This document shows, in pieces, positions 34,060 to 43,286 of a DNA stretch of 64,000 bases (the stretch's first letter is position 1; every line of letters begins with the position of its first letter). Both the position numbers and the translations under genes were made by a program. Source of the stretch: Brooklawnia sp032229645 (lineage in GTDB: Bacteria > Actinomycetota > Actinomycetes > Propionibacteriales > Propionibacteriaceae); contig CAVRLB010000001.1 in assembly GCA_963722295.1 (NCBI GenBank), forward strand, positions 682,001 through 746,000, read 5' to 3'. A model generated the notes under the pieces. It did no database searches. It was not told the origin of the DNA and saw nothing but the letters and a program-made list of their open reading frames with translations.

Positions 34060-36136
34060 TCAGCCAGGTTGCCGTCCCAGCCGTCATGAACAAGCCCGAA
34101 CACGCTAGCGGCGACGAGTTCGCTCAGCTGATCCGCGCGGTCACAGGCGACTCGGGGTACCTGAACATGTGTCTGAGGAACCGGCGTGAGTTCGTCGCGC
34201 GCTACCCGGATCTGACCCAGTGGTACGCCGAGCCCCTGACCCACCGGATCGGAAGGCTGCTGGGCGAGGACCCAAGGCGGGGCACCCTGACTGATCCGGT
34301 CTCCTACAACGCCCGCCACTACCTGACCTACCTCGGCATCACCGGCCGGATGACGTTCGACTGGGACTGGCTGATCGCGCTGCCCGCCTTGAACGTTTGG
34401 AGACACGCCGAGGCGCTCGGCCTGCCGCTGGTCGAGACCCGCCAGGAGCTGATCGACCTGGGCGCCAAGGTCGGGTTCCGAGCCCAAACCGCCAGCCGCG
34501 CCGCCCAGTGGGCGCTGTCCCGGATGCTGCTGCACGGCGGGCAACCCACCATTCGGGACCTCGCCGTCGCTGACTTCTCCGAGATGCTCGCCGCGATGGA
34601 CGCCTTCGGGGCCCGGCCGGACCGGCACCTGTTCCACGGCGACGACGCCACCTGGGCAAGCAGGAGGCGAAACTGGGGATCACAGGTATTCCTGCTCCAG
34701 CTCCTGCTCTACCACGCCGGCTACATCCCGAGATCCCCAAGGAACCCCTGCCGAAGACCGCCCACTGGCCCGTCCTGCCGCCCGCGATGGCCACCACCAT
34801 GGAACACTACCTCGAAGCCCGCCGCCTCCTCGACCGGCCAGCGACGATGCAAAACACCGAGGAAGGGCTCCGCAAGTTCAGCACCTGGCTGCTCACCGAA
34901 CGACCCGAGGTCACCTCCTTCGCCCAGGTCACCCGCGACGACTGCCTCAAGTTCGGCACCTGGCTGACCACCCTCACCCACCGCCGCACCGGCCGCCCAC
35001 TGGCACCGTCGACACGCCGGGGACGCAGCCAGGCCGTCCTCGGCTTCTTCCGCGACGGCTACCTGTGGGAATGGCCCGAGATGCCCGGCCGCCCGCTGCT
35101 GATCAACGGCGACCTACCCAAACTCGTCCACCCCGTCCCCAGGTTCATCCCCGACAGTGACCTGGCCAAGCTCACCGACGCGATCCGGAACCTCGAGTGC
35201 CCCTACCAGCGGGCCTCCCTGCTCATCGCACGCTGGAGCGGAGCCCGCCGAAGTGAAGTCCGCATGATCGAACTCCACTGCCTCGACGCCTACCCCGACG
35301 ACACCCCTCGGCTCCGCCTGCCGGCCAGCAAGAACTACACCGAACGCACCGTCCCGATCACCGAGGAAGCAGCCGAAGCAATCCGGACCCTCCAACAGTT
35401 ACGGCACGAACAGATCGACCGCGCCCTGCCCGGCAACCACAACGACCGCGCCGCCCGACGCCTGTTCGTCCGCCAAGGCCGCGTGCTCTCCTACAACTAC
35501 CTGTTCGACGACCCCCTGCTGAACGTCTGCCGCGAGACAGGGCTGGTCGACACCAACGGAAAACCCACCGTCAGCGCCCACCGGTTCCGGCACACCGTCG
35601 GCACCCAGCTCGCCGAACGCGGCGCCCGCCTCCAAACCATCATGAGCATCCTCGGACACAAGAGCGTCCAAATGGCGCTGGTCTACGCGCACGTCTCCGA
35701 CCCCGCCGTCGTCGACGGCTACCGAGCCGTCCTCGGCCCCGACGCGACCATCGCCGGTCCCTCCGCGCGCGCCGTCCGCAACCGTGAACTGTCCGAAGAG
35801 AACCTCGACTGGATCAAGACCAACTTCCTCCAAACCGAACTCGAGCTCGGCCACTGCCTCCGCCTGCCAGCCGAAGGCCCCTGCGAATGTGACCTCTACC
35901 TCACCTGCGCGAAATTCATCACAACCCCCAAGTACGCCCCACGCCTCCGCGACCGCTACCTCACCGAACTCGGCCTCGCCAACCAAGCACGCGAACAAGG
36001 CTGGCCACGCGAGATCGAACGCCACCAGGCCGTCGCCCGCCGCATCTGCCAACTCCTCACCGACCTCGGCCAGCAACCACCCGCCGACCCCACCCAACCC
36101 CACGAACCGGAGGCAGAAAGTGAACCGAACCCTTGA
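34056..36136 (+). pseudogene. Tyrosine recombinase, TnpB-like, frameshifted near 34727
   Basis: The frame from ATG 34056 reads well to LLLYHAGYIP, then becomes nonsense. The continuation (IPKEPLPKTAHWPVLPP onward) is in the next frame and runs to 36136. Adding one C to the CCC at 34727-34729 restores a single protein of about 693 aa. The catalytic set is intact after the shift: RWSGARRSEVR, AHRFRHTVGTQ, LGHKSVQMALVYAH. A Cys-bearing C-terminal segment (GPCECDLYLTCAKF) is typical of TnpB. The shift could be a sequencing error in a homopolymer. Confidence 0.82.
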
Positions 36137-36157
36137 CAGCCGACCTGTCCAGATAGT

Positions 36158-36458
36158 GATGATCGGCGCCGCGCACGGGATGGACACCAGTAACTACACG
36201 ATCCCGTACGTCGCCGGGTGGGCGTCGTCGGTGAAGGACACCGAACCCGCAGAGGTGATCAAGACCACCGGGGAACGGGTACTCAAGACGGCGCTGGCGA
36301 TCCTCGACCAGCTCGACACCCACCAAGCCTCGAATGGCACCCCGCCCGGCCTCGAACGAGACACCCCAGCCAGGGACACCCCAGCGAAGGAGCCTGCACG
36401 GGTCGAACCGATGCCGGAGCGAGCCGGGGTTCGTGTTGTGGCGGGGCGGGGGCTGTGA
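36158..36458 (+). pseudogene. ArdC-like protein, detached 3' part
   Basis: Reads MIGAAHGMDTSNYTIPYVAG then WASSVKDTEPAEVIKTTGER, the usual C-terminal part of ArdC proteins, up to TGA 36456-36458. It is separated from its N-terminal part (32072-32849) by the inserted element. The stop overlaps the start of the primase gene, so the original operon order (ardC, primase) is still visible. Confidence 0.8.
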
Positions 36459-37384
36459 TGCCCGCGACCACCGACTTCACGAGGGCGTTGCTGCGGGCCA
36501 GTGGCGCGTCGACGCTCGCGGCATCGGCTCGGCATCTGGTGGTGGCGGGGGTGCCGGTGTTCCCGTGCGCACCGCTGGGGAAGCATCCGTACACGTTGCG
36601 CGGGTTCCACGACGCCAGCACCGACCCGGCACAGATCGACGCGTGGTGGGCACGTGTCCCGAACGCGAACCTCGGCGTCCCGACCGGCGCGGCGTCGGGG
36701 ATGGTCGTGGTCGATGTAGACGTCCACGGCCCTGCCGACGGGAGGCTCGCGTTCGACCAGGCAGTGGAGGCCGGTCTGGTCGGTGGGTGGAGTGTGCTGG
36801 TGCGGACCCCGACGGGTGGGATGCACGCCTACTACCGGGCGAGGCCGGGTGTGGAGCAGCGGTCGTGGCAGGCCGCCCGCGCCGGGATCGACTTCCGCGG
36901 CGACGGCGGCTACATCATCGTGTCGCCCTCGGTACGCATCATCAATGAGATGCCGATCCGCTACGAGATCACCGACATCAGCGGCGCCCCCGCGGCTGGG
37001 GTCGATTCGGCCCGATTGCGGGACTTCCTCGATCCACGTCCCGGCCCCGTCCTGCGGCCCGGTCGTGCGTTGGTGCGGATCGCAGACGTGGAGCGGTTGG
37101 CGTCCTGGGTCGCCGGACAGGGCGAGGGTGAACGGAACCGGAGCTTGTTCTGGGCGGCCTGCCGACTGGCAGAGGACGGCATGCCGGCCTCGGACGCGCT
37201 CGATGTCCTCACCGCGGCCGCGCGTCATGGTGGGCTCGGCGAGCGCGAGATCACGAGGACGGTGCGCTCTGCCTACCGCACCGTCCACCCCACTCCAGAA
37301 ACACGGTCGGCTTCCGACTCGACCAGCCGGTTCGGCCGCCTGGACGTCAGGGCGGCTCCTGCATCAGAGGTGCGGGGGTTGTGA
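36458..37384 (+). CDS. Bifunctional primase/polymerase (Prim-Pol)
   Basis: 308 aa; ATG 36458 overlaps the ArdC stop by one base. N-terminal AE-type Prim-Pol domain: HLVVAGVPVFPCAPLGKHP, the catalytic acidic pair in MVVVDVDVHGPADG, and later FRGDGGYIIVSPS. The C-terminal region (GERNRSLFWAACRLAEDGM) resembles PriCT. It probably primes complementary-strand synthesis or element replication after transfer. Confidence 0.88.
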   Translation: MPATTDFTRALLRASGASTLAASARHLVVAGVPVFPCAPLGKHPYTLRGFHDASTDPAQIDAWWARVPNANLGVPTGAASGMVVVDVDVHGPADGRLAFDQAVEAGLVGGWSVLVRTPTGGMHAYYRARPGVEQRSWQAARAGIDFRGDGGYIIVSPSVRIINEMPIRYEITDISGAPAAGVDSARLRDFLDPRPGPVLRPGRALVRIADVERLASWVAGQGEGERNRSLFWAACRLAEDGMPASDALDVLTAAARHGGLGEREITRTVRSAYRTVHPTPETRSASDSTSRFGRLDVRAAPASEVRGL

Positions 37385-38109
37385 TGGAGACGAGGCGTCG
37401 GAGGTGGGCGGTGGTGACGGCGGTGGCGGGGACGGTGTTCATCGCCGCTGGCGCGTTCTGGCTGTCCTTCACGTCGTTGGCCGACCTCGCTGCCCGGTCG
37501 GGGATCGGGAGGTCGCAGGCATGGGCGTGGCCGTTGATCGTGGACGGCATCATTGTGGTGGCCACGGTCGCGGTGGTGGCGCTGGCTGGCCAGCGTTCGG
37601 CCTGGTATCCGTGGGTGCTGCTGACCGGTGGTGCACTCGTTTCAGTGACGGCCAACGCGATCCATGCCGTGGTCGCGGCCGATGCTGATGTGCCCGGAGT
37701 GCTTGCCGCGTCGGTGGCCGCGGTGCCGCCGGTGGTGCTGCTGGCCATCACTCACCTCACGGTGATCCTCACCCGCTCCCAGACCCCTGATGCCAGGCCG
37801 ACCGCATCGGCGGTGGCAGCTGCTCCTCGAAACGCCGTGACACTCGATCCGACAGCGCCTCTGGCGTCTTCAAGCATCGGTGAACTCACCGCCCACCGCG
37901 GCAACGAACCGATCAAGGATCGTCGGGCGAGAGGACATGTGCTGAGGGATGCGGGCTGGTCGAACAAGCGGATCGCGCGGGAACTGGGTGTACATCCGTC
38001 GACGGTGGGGCGCTGGTTCGCTACCGCGCACCTTCCAGATACCGAAGAGCGGGAGGAGATGGCCCCATGGACGATCACGAGAACCGGCACCACGACGAGC
38101 GCCCGCTGA
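37384..38109 (+). CDS. DUF2637 membrane protein with C-terminal HTH
   Basis: 241 aa from ATG 37384 (GTG 37381 is adjacent), overlapping the primase stop. Four hydrophobic segments (VAGTVFIAAGAFWLSF, AWPLIVDGIIVVATVAVVAL, VLLTGGALVSVTANAIHAVV, VPPVVLLAITHLTVIL) form the DUF2637/SpdB-like unit known from actinobacterial conjugative elements. A cytoplasmic HTH follows (GWSNKRIARELGVHPSTVGR). Related to plasmid-spread proteins; a membrane-bound regulatory or spread role is inferred. Confidence 0.82.
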   Translation: METRRRRWAVVTAVAGTVFIAAGAFWLSFTSLADLAARSGIGRSQAWAWPLIVDGIIVVATVAVVALAGQRSAWYPWVLLTGGALVSVTANAIHAVVAADADVPGVLAASVAAVPPVVLLAITHLTVILTRSQTPDARPTASAVAAAPRNAVTLDPTAPLASSSIGELTAHRGNEPIKDRRARGHVLRDAGWSNKRIARELGVHPSTVGRWFATAHLPDTEEREEMAPWTITRTGTTTSAR

Positions 38110-38447
38110 TCCCTGATCCGAAGCGGGAGCGTCCCGAGCCGGTCGAGGCGACAGCGCCGGATGCGGTGCGTGCCGCGCAGGTCACGCGAGAGGAGAAGGC
38201 GCACGCGCTGGTGAGGGGTCGGGGTGTGGAGTGGGTGCGCCCGACCGAGTTGATGGTCCGGCACAGCGCGACGGTCGCGGGTCGAGGGATCGACTTCCAG
38301 TCCGAGCTTGCCCGCCGTACCCGTCGGCCGCTCGCGGTGGGTGTGCGCCGTCTCGGGGAGCGGGTCCGGCGGTTGCCGCCGGTGTCGGCGTTCGGACGCG
38401 GTACCGCGTCGCAGCAGGTGGTTCGGCCTGGGGTCGGGATGAGTTGA
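38067..38447 (+). CDS. Hypothetical transfer-region protein, 126 aa
   Basis: ATG 38067 follows GGGAGGAG and overlaps the preceding gene by 43 bases. Charged and Arg-rich with no membrane segment (LIPDPKRERPEPVEATAPDA, TELMVRHSATVAGRGIDFQS). Gene position is as in related actinobacterial elements. No function assigned; the basic C-terminus suggests nucleic acid or membrane contact. Confidence 0.65.
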   Translation: MDDHENRHHDERPLIPDPKRERPEPVEATAPDAVRAAQVTREEKAHALVRGRGVEWVRPTELMVRHSATVAGRGIDFQSELARRTRRPLAVGVRRLGERVRRLPPVSAFGRGTASQQVVRPGVGMS

Positions 38448-38540
38448 CGGTGATGAGTCATGGTCCGGACGGCGCCCAGCAGCAGGAAGTCGCGCTCGTG
38501 GGAGCGGGTGCGTACCTGCCTGCCAGGAGGTGCCGACACC

Positions 38541-39416
38541 ATGACCACAACCACGCACGACGATCGAGCAGGCTTCGGGGCTGAGGACTTCACGACCAGC
38601 GAGGGGCTGCGGGCTCTGCTGAACCGGCTTCATGAGGGCGGTGAGGACGCGTGGGTGCATGACCCGGTGGCCCGGTCGCTGATGGAGTTCGCCGCTGACA
38701 AGTACGCGGCCCTGGCGCGCAAGCACAAGCTGGACAGGTGGGAGGCGGTGACGGCGGCGTTCGACGCGATGCAGTACCGCTCGACCCGCGAAGCCAACGA
38801 TCCGTGGGCGATCATCACCCACGCGGTCCGGATCACCTGCGTGTACGAGGAACGCGCGCAGGGCTTGCTGTGCTCGGTGCACCAGGCCCGCCGCGCGCAT
38901 ATCTCGGTCCTGCACGATCCCGAACGGTTCTCCGACCGCGACGCCCAGCTGGCCGACTACCATCCCGCGTTCCACACCACCGACTCCCACGACCAGCTCG
39001 ACGACCCGGGCGACGGTGAAGGGGTGACTTCGGGGCAAGCCTGCACGTCCGCCAGGTCAGCAGCCGAGGACGCAATCACGCTGCTGGTCCTGCTCGGCTG
39101 GCCTTCCGATGTGGCGCGGGCGTCGGTCGAACACGTCTGCGGGGCGCTGATGCGCGCCGGAACCCGGAGGGCGGCATTCGAGGCACTACGCCGCGACCGG
39201 CACGCCCGCGTGCTGCTCGATCTGCCCCGCCGAACCTGGACCGCTCTGCTGAAAGCCATGCTGGGCAACCCGCACCCGGCCTATGCGGCAACCAGTACCG
39301 GCCGGGGCGTGCTGCTACGACTGCTGCTCGGCGAGCACCTGGACGGCCTGCTCCACGACGACGACCTCGTCCTCACGCTGTGCCTGGCCGCACCCGTGCG
39401 GGGTGAGCGGTCATGA
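38541..39416 (+). CDS. Hypothetical transfer-region protein, about 291 aa
   Basis: ATG 38541 has AGGAGGTG upstream and is preferred to the frame opening at 38460. The product is soluble and helical: LDRWEAVTAAFDAMQ, DPWAIITHAVRITCVYEERA, and a late ITLLVLLGWPSDVARASVEH. Its last bases overlap the ParB start (ATGA, 39413-39416). No recognised fold. Conserved placement before parB suggests a maintenance or replication accessory. Confidence 0.7.
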   Translation: MTTTTHDDRAGFGAEDFTTSEGLRALLNRLHEGGEDAWVHDPVARSLMEFAADKYAALARKHKLDRWEAVTAAFDAMQYRSTREANDPWAIITHAVRITCVYEERAQGLLCSVHQARRAHISVLHDPERFSDRDAQLADYHPAFHTTDSHDQLDDPGDGEGVTSGQACTSARSAAEDAITLLVLLGWPSDVARASVEHVCGALMRAGTRRAAFEALRRDRHARVLLDLPRRTWTALLKAMLGNPHPAYAATSTGRGVLLRLLLGEHLDGLLHDDDLVLTLCLAAPVRGERS

Positions 39417-40420
39417 CTGAGGCGATGCCGGGTGGCGTGCAGCTCGACCGGACCGTGGAGTCGATCCTGATCGGGCGGCGGCACCGCGCCGATCTCGGCG
39501 ACATCGACGCGCTGGCCGCCTCGATCCAGCGGCACGGGCTGCTGCAACCGTTGACGATCACAGTAGACGGGGTGCTGGTGTGCGGGGCGCGTCGGCTCGC
39601 GGCCATCAAACAACTCGGCTGGCGCACCGTCAACGTCTGGGTCAGAGGCGGGCTATCGGATCGGCTGGGGCAACTGCTGGCCGAGCAGGACGACAACGTG
39701 CTCCACAAGCCGCTGAACCAGATCGAGGCCGCCGGGCTGTACCGCGAGTTGAAGCAGGTCATGGCCGAGGACGCCGCGCGCCGAAAGTCGGCCACGCAGT
39801 TCAGCAGCGACAACCAGCCGGGAAGCGACGGTCCCGCAAAGTTTGCGGGACCGTCGAGCGCTCTCGGGGACGCCCGGGCGCAGGCGGCAGCGATGATCCC
39901 TGGCGGTGCGTCGCACACCACGCTGGAGAAGATCGGCTACCTGCAACAGGTCACCGACGACCCCACCCGACCGGACGCGCTGCGAGCCGAGGCCGCCGCG
40001 GGCCTGGAGCGGATCGAGGCCGGCGAGCCGGTGCATCCGATTTACCAAGCGATCCGCGAGGCCGACACCACCGCACGGCAGCGCCGCGAGGCTGAGCTGC
40101 AGGCCCGCGCCGAGGCGGCGGTGGCTCGCGCCAAGTCGCGCAAGAAGAGCAAGCGGACCACCCTGCGGTCCCTGCCCCTCGCTACTGAGGAAGAGCAGCC
40201 GGCGCGCTACCCGGTGCGGGCGTTTGTCCAGACCTGGGGCGAGCTGGCCGGCTGGTGGACCCACTACGACGCCGATGACCTCGCCACCCAGCTCACCGAC
40301 GAGCAAGTCGAGAGCTTCCTGACCACCGCTGAAGGCACCAGCCGCTTCGCCGACGACCTGCGCACCGCTCGCGCCCGCGACGAGGACGAGCCCGGGCCGC
40401 CACTGCTCCGCGCTCTCTGA
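39413..40420 (+). CDS. parB: ParB/Spo0J-like nuclease-fold protein
   Basis: 335 aa. N-terminal ParB domain: RTVESILIGRRHRADLGDID, LAASIQRHGLLQPLTI, and the CTP-binding-like VLVCGARRLAAIKQLGW (usual form GERRxxA). A central helical region follows (LNQIEAAGLYRELKQV). No ParA gene is in view, as in many ICEs, so it may act in stabilisation or regulation of excision rather than classical partition. A perfect 31-bp palindrome lies inside the gene (39826-39856). Confidence 0.88.
   Translation: MTEAMPGGVQLDRTVESILIGRRHRADLGDIDALAASIQRHGLLQPLTITVDGVLVCGARRLAAIKQLGWRTVNVWVRGGLSDRLGQLLAEQDDNVLHKPLNQIEAAGLYRELKQVMAEDAARRKSATQFSSDNQPGSDGPAKFAGPSSALGDARAQAAAMIPGGASHTTLEKIGYLQQVTDDPTRPDALRAEAAAGLERIEAGEPVHPIYQAIREADTTARQRREAELQARAEAAVARAKSRKKSKRTTLRSLPLATEEEQPARYPVRAFVQTWGELAGWWTHYDADDLATQLTDEQVESFLTTAEGTSRFADDLRTARARDEDEPGPPLLRAL
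39826..39856. repeat. Perfect 31-bp palindrome inside parB
   Basis: CGACGGTCCCGCAAA and TTTGCGGGACCGTCG flank a single central G. The arms are 15 bp with no mismatch. In frame it encodes DGPAKFAGPS, in a linker of the ParB protein. Candidates: a parS-like ParB site, a hairpin in the transcript, or a recombination or methylation target. Confidence 0.9.
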
Positions 40421-40457
40421 ACCAGGACACACGGGAGGGCGAGCGCACCTGGCAGGC

Positions 40458-41141
40458 ATGAATCCTGCCGATCCCAACACTCGTTCAGGCCGTCGCCTCG
40501 TCGCCCTCATCGCCGCGGGCATCGCCTTGCTGCTACTCGCCGGCGTCGGCATCTACGGCCTCTTGACCGGGCCCAGGACCACCAGCCCCAGTGATCCGGC
40601 GTCCACGCCGCCGGTTCAGACGACACCATCGCCCCCGTCGTCGATGGCGACGCCTCCGTTTCCGGGCGTCGTGCGCTCGGCTGACCCGGACCTGTTCGCG
40701 CGGAGCGTGGCCACCTCATTGTTCGCGTGGGATACCGCATCAGGATGGTTGCCGCTGGACTACGCGTCGGTCGTCCTCGCGGTCGGTGATCCGAGTGGGA
40801 TCGAGCAGGCTGGGTTGGCCTCCGATGTCGCTGCCTACCTGCCGAACCGGGACGCCTGGATCGAGCTACGCCAGTACGCGACCCGCCAGCACCTCGCCAT
40901 CGACCGGGCGTTCGTCCCTGACGCCTGGGCCGAAGCGGTCGCGCAGGCCCAGCCTGGCCAGATCGCGCCCGGAACGGTCGCGGTCACGATCGAGGGCACC
41001 CGCCACCGCGCCGGTATCTGGAACGGCGAACCCGTGACATCGCAGCACCCGGTGGCGTTCACCGTGTTCGTGATCTGCGCCCCGTCGTACCCGACCTGCC
41101 ACCTGCTGCGCCTGTCGCAGCTCGACAAGCCGCTGCGCTGA
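40458..41141 (+). CDS. VirB8/TcpC-like transfer protein with single membrane anchor
   Basis: 227 aa. One N-terminal membrane segment (LVALIAAGIALLLLAGVGIY), a Pro/Ser/Thr-rich linker (residues 40-70) and an extracytoplasmic domain of about 150 residues (FARSVATSLFAWDTASGW, IAPGTVAVTIEGTRHR). This layout fits the NTF2-like scaffold subunit of Gram-positive type IV secretion channels. Direct sequence identity with VirB8 is too low to see by eye. It is placed just before the cell-wall hydrolase gene. Confidence 0.65.
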   Translation: MNPADPNTRSGRRLVALIAAGIALLLLAGVGIYGLLTGPRTTSPSDPASTPPVQTTPSPPSSMATPPFPGVVRSADPDLFARSVATSLFAWDTASGWLPLDYASVVLAVGDPSGIEQAGLASDVAAYLPNRDAWIELRQYATRQHLAIDRAFVPDAWAEAVAQAQPGQIAPGTVAVTIEGTRHRAGIWNGEPVTSQHPVAFTVFVICAPSYPTCHLLRLSQLDKPLR

Positions 41142-41155
41142 GAAGGGGTGCCGTG

Positions 41156-42802
41156 ATGTTCCGCAAGCTCGCTGCTGCCGCACTGGCTCTGGTGTTCTTC
41201 GGCCCGGCTGCCGGGCTGCTCGGGATCGGAGTGCTCATGAACCCTGCCGCCGCCTACTGCGCCAACCTGACCGGGAGCGTGAACCTCGGCACGGTGCCGG
41301 AGTCGCTGACCGTCACCACCGGCAGGGGTGAGACGTTCACGCTCAACCGCACGCAGCTCACCCATGCGGCGATCATCATCGCCATCGGCGGCAGCATCGA
41401 CGGCGTGGGCCGTGCCGGGATCAAGATCGCGCTGATGGCCGCCCTCACCGAATCCACCCTGCGGATGCTCACGAACACCGGTGCCTATCCGGAGTCCGCG
41501 AACTATCCCAACGACGGCAACGGCTCGGATCACGACAGCCTGGGCCTGTTCCAGATGCGGCCCCAGTCCGGCTGGGGCACGGTCGCTGAACTCATGGACC
41601 CCTCCTATCAGGCGCGGGCGTTCTACGGTGGCAAGACCGGCCCGAACTATCCCAGCCCGCGCGGCCTGCTCGACATCCCCGGCTGGGAACGGATGGAGCC
41701 CGGCGAAGCCGCCCAAGCCGTTGAGGTCTCCGCCTACCCCGACCGATACCGCAACTACGCACCCGTCGCCGACACCATCCTCGCCACCTTCACCACCACC
41801 AGCAGCACCAGTGCGGGAAAGGGCGGTTCGTCGTTGTCGCGGGTGGTGTTCCCGCTACCCGAAGGCTCTTGGGTGATGAGTTCGCCGTTCGGTGTGCGGG
41901 TGCATCCGATCACCGGGGAGCGCAAGCTCCACACCGGCACCGACTTCTCCGCACCCGACGGCACCCCGATCCTCGCGGCCGCCGACGGCACGGTCACCGT
42001 GGCGGGCGCAGTCGGCGGGTACGGGAACCTCATCGCGATCGAGCACACCATCGACGGCCAGACCGTGGCGACCGGCTACGCCCACATGTGGGACCACGGC
42101 ATCCACGTCCGCATCGGAGACCACGTCCAAGCCGGCCAGCACATCGGCGACGTCGGCAGCAGCGGACTGTCCACCGGCCCCCACCTCCACTTCGAAGTCC
42201 GGCCCGGAGGCACCCGAGCCACGGCGATCGACGCCGCCGCCTGGCTGGCCAGCCATGACGCGGCCGACCTGCCCACGGCCGCCGCTGACGGCCGAGTCCA
42301 GGGCTGTGCGAGTGCGGGGTTCTACGCCAACACCGGGATCACGCCGCCGCAGAAGAACCCGGACGGGAGCTGGCCGGCGGAGTCGTGCTCGCTGCCGGAC
42401 CCGACCCAGCCGCGCCGCCACGGTGCGTGCGTCACGCCGCGCACCGCGACCATCGTGCGCCAGATCGAAGCCATGAACGTCGGCCACAACGGCATCGCCT
42501 GCTGGGACCCCCACACCTGGAACCCCACCTCCGACCACCCCAAAGGCCGCGCCTGCGACATCGTGTTCGGCGCTCTGGGCCACTTCCCCAAAGGCGCCGA
42601 CAAGGCCAACGGCGACCGGCTCGCCGAATGGCTCATCGCCAACGCCGACACCTGGGGCATCAACTACGTCATCTGGCAAGGCCACGTCTGGAGCTCTGCT
42701 CGCGCCAACCAAGGCTGGCGGCCCTACACCGGCGGCGGCATCTACAACCCCACCGACGCCACCGGCGGCCACTACGACCACATCCACCTCAGCCAGCACT
42801 GA
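41156..42802 (+). CDS. Three-domain peptidoglycan hydrolase of the conjugation machine
   Basis: About 548 aa (GTG 41153 or ATG 41156). The N-terminal hydrophobic segment ends in AAAYCA, a signal or anchor. Next is a lytic-transglycosylase-like domain with the likely catalytic Glu in MAALTESTLRM and SLGLFQMRPQSGWG. Residues about 220-360 form an M23 endopeptidase: HTGTDFSAPDGTP supplies HxxxD and GPHLHFEVRPGG the HxH. A C-terminal ARB-07466-like domain ends with GHYDHIHLSQH. It opens the wall locally for the transfer channel. Confidence 0.9.
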   Translation: MFRKLAAAALALVFFGPAAGLLGIGVLMNPAAAYCANLTGSVNLGTVPESLTVTTGRGETFTLNRTQLTHAAIIIAIGGSIDGVGRAGIKIALMAALTESTLRMLTNTGAYPESANYPNDGNGSDHDSLGLFQMRPQSGWGTVAELMDPSYQARAFYGGKTGPNYPSPRGLLDIPGWERMEPGEAAQAVEVSAYPDRYRNYAPVADTILATFTTTSSTSAGKGGSSLSRVVFPLPEGSWVMSSPFGVRVHPITGERKLHTGTDFSAPDGTPILAAADGTVTVAGAVGGYGNLIAIEHTIDGQTVATGYAHMWDHGIHVRIGDHVQAGQHIGDVGSSGLSTGPHLHFEVRPGGTRATAIDAAAWLASHDAADLPTAAADGRVQGCASAGFYANTGITPPQKNPDGSWPAESCSLPDPTQPRRHGACVTPRTATIVRQIEAMNVGHNGIACWDPHTWNPTSDHPKGRACDIVFGALGHFPKGADKANGDRLAEWLIANADTWGINYVIWQGHVWSSARANQGWRPYTGGGIYNPTDATGGHYDHIHLSQH

Positions 42803-42847
42803 AACTAGCAATCGTGCGGCTTACATCAGATGTAAGGAAACCCACCC

Positions 42848-43114
42848 ATGAACGTGTTCCCCGACTTCGGCGGCCTCGGCGGGATCGGTGATCTGCGCGC
42901 CGTCGTCGGGGCACTGCTGACTTTCGTCCTGATCGTGGCGGTGCTGGTCCTGATCGTCTCCGCGATCATCTGGGCCTTCGCCACCGCCAACGGCAACTAC
43001 GCCAGCGCCGGCAAAGCCCGGACCGGTGTGCTCGTCGCCCTCGGCACCGCCGCCTTCGCCGGTGGAGGCGTGGCGTGGATGAACTGGCTCATCAGCATCG
43101 GCCAACAACTCTGA
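42848..43114 (+). CDS. VirB2-like small membrane protein (DUF6112 type), first copy
   Basis: 88 aa, two hydrophobic segments (VVGALLTFVLIVAVLVLIVSAIIW in part; VLVALGTAAFAGGGVAWMNW) with a short N-terminus and a loop ANGNYASAGKARTG. Size and topology fit a pilin-like or channel subunit. A paralogue follows at 43287 beyond a strong hairpin. Confidence 0.8.
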   Translation: MNVFPDFGGLGGIGDLRAVVGALLTFVLIVAVLVLIVSAIIWAFATANGNYASAGKARTGVLVALGTAAFAGGGVAWMNWLISIGQQL

Positions 43115-43133
43115 CCCGCGCCCCATACACGCA

Positions 43134-43176
43134 GTGATGCCCACACCCTTCTCGACCAGAAGGGTGTGGGCATCAC
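43134..43176. terminator. Long perfect hairpin between the two VirB2-like genes
   Basis: GTGATGCCCACACCCTTCT and AGAAGGGTGTGGGCATCAC are perfect 19-bp arms with a 5-base loop (43153-43157). It stands between two paralogous genes in the same direction, so it may terminate or attenuate, or protect the upstream mRNA end so that the first subunit is made in excess. No T-run follows. Confidence 0.7.
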
Positions 43177-43286
43177 CGCGTCTCCGGCAGGACCGGCAGC
43201 GAGACAGGAGTCCGCGGTGCACCTGTGGTGCGTATCCCGTTCGCGCTGTCCGTGCGCGGACCTGTCCGTCACCGAGGAGCCTCACC

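Larger units (their letters stand above)
32850..36156 (+). mobile_element. Tn554-like two-recombinase element inserted in the ardC-like gene
   Basis: Joining base 32849 to 36157 restores a continuous frame through the ArdC protein (ESVA then LMIGAAHGMDTSNY), which fixes the ends to within a few bases. TATCTGGACA (32857-32866) and TGTCCAGATA (36146-36155) form terminal inverted repeats of 10 bp. Inside are only two tyrosine recombinase genes, one frameshifted. No cargo and no obvious TnpC-type gene. Tn554-family elements insert site-specifically without target duplication, consistent with the lack of flanking repeats. Confidence 0.8.

Noticed and set aside
32926..36136. A recombinase-in-trio (RIT) element with three tyrosine recombinases
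   Set aside because: The apparent second and third genes are one TnpB-like protein split by a one-base frameshift near 34728, so there are only two recombinases and the Tn554-like reading is better.
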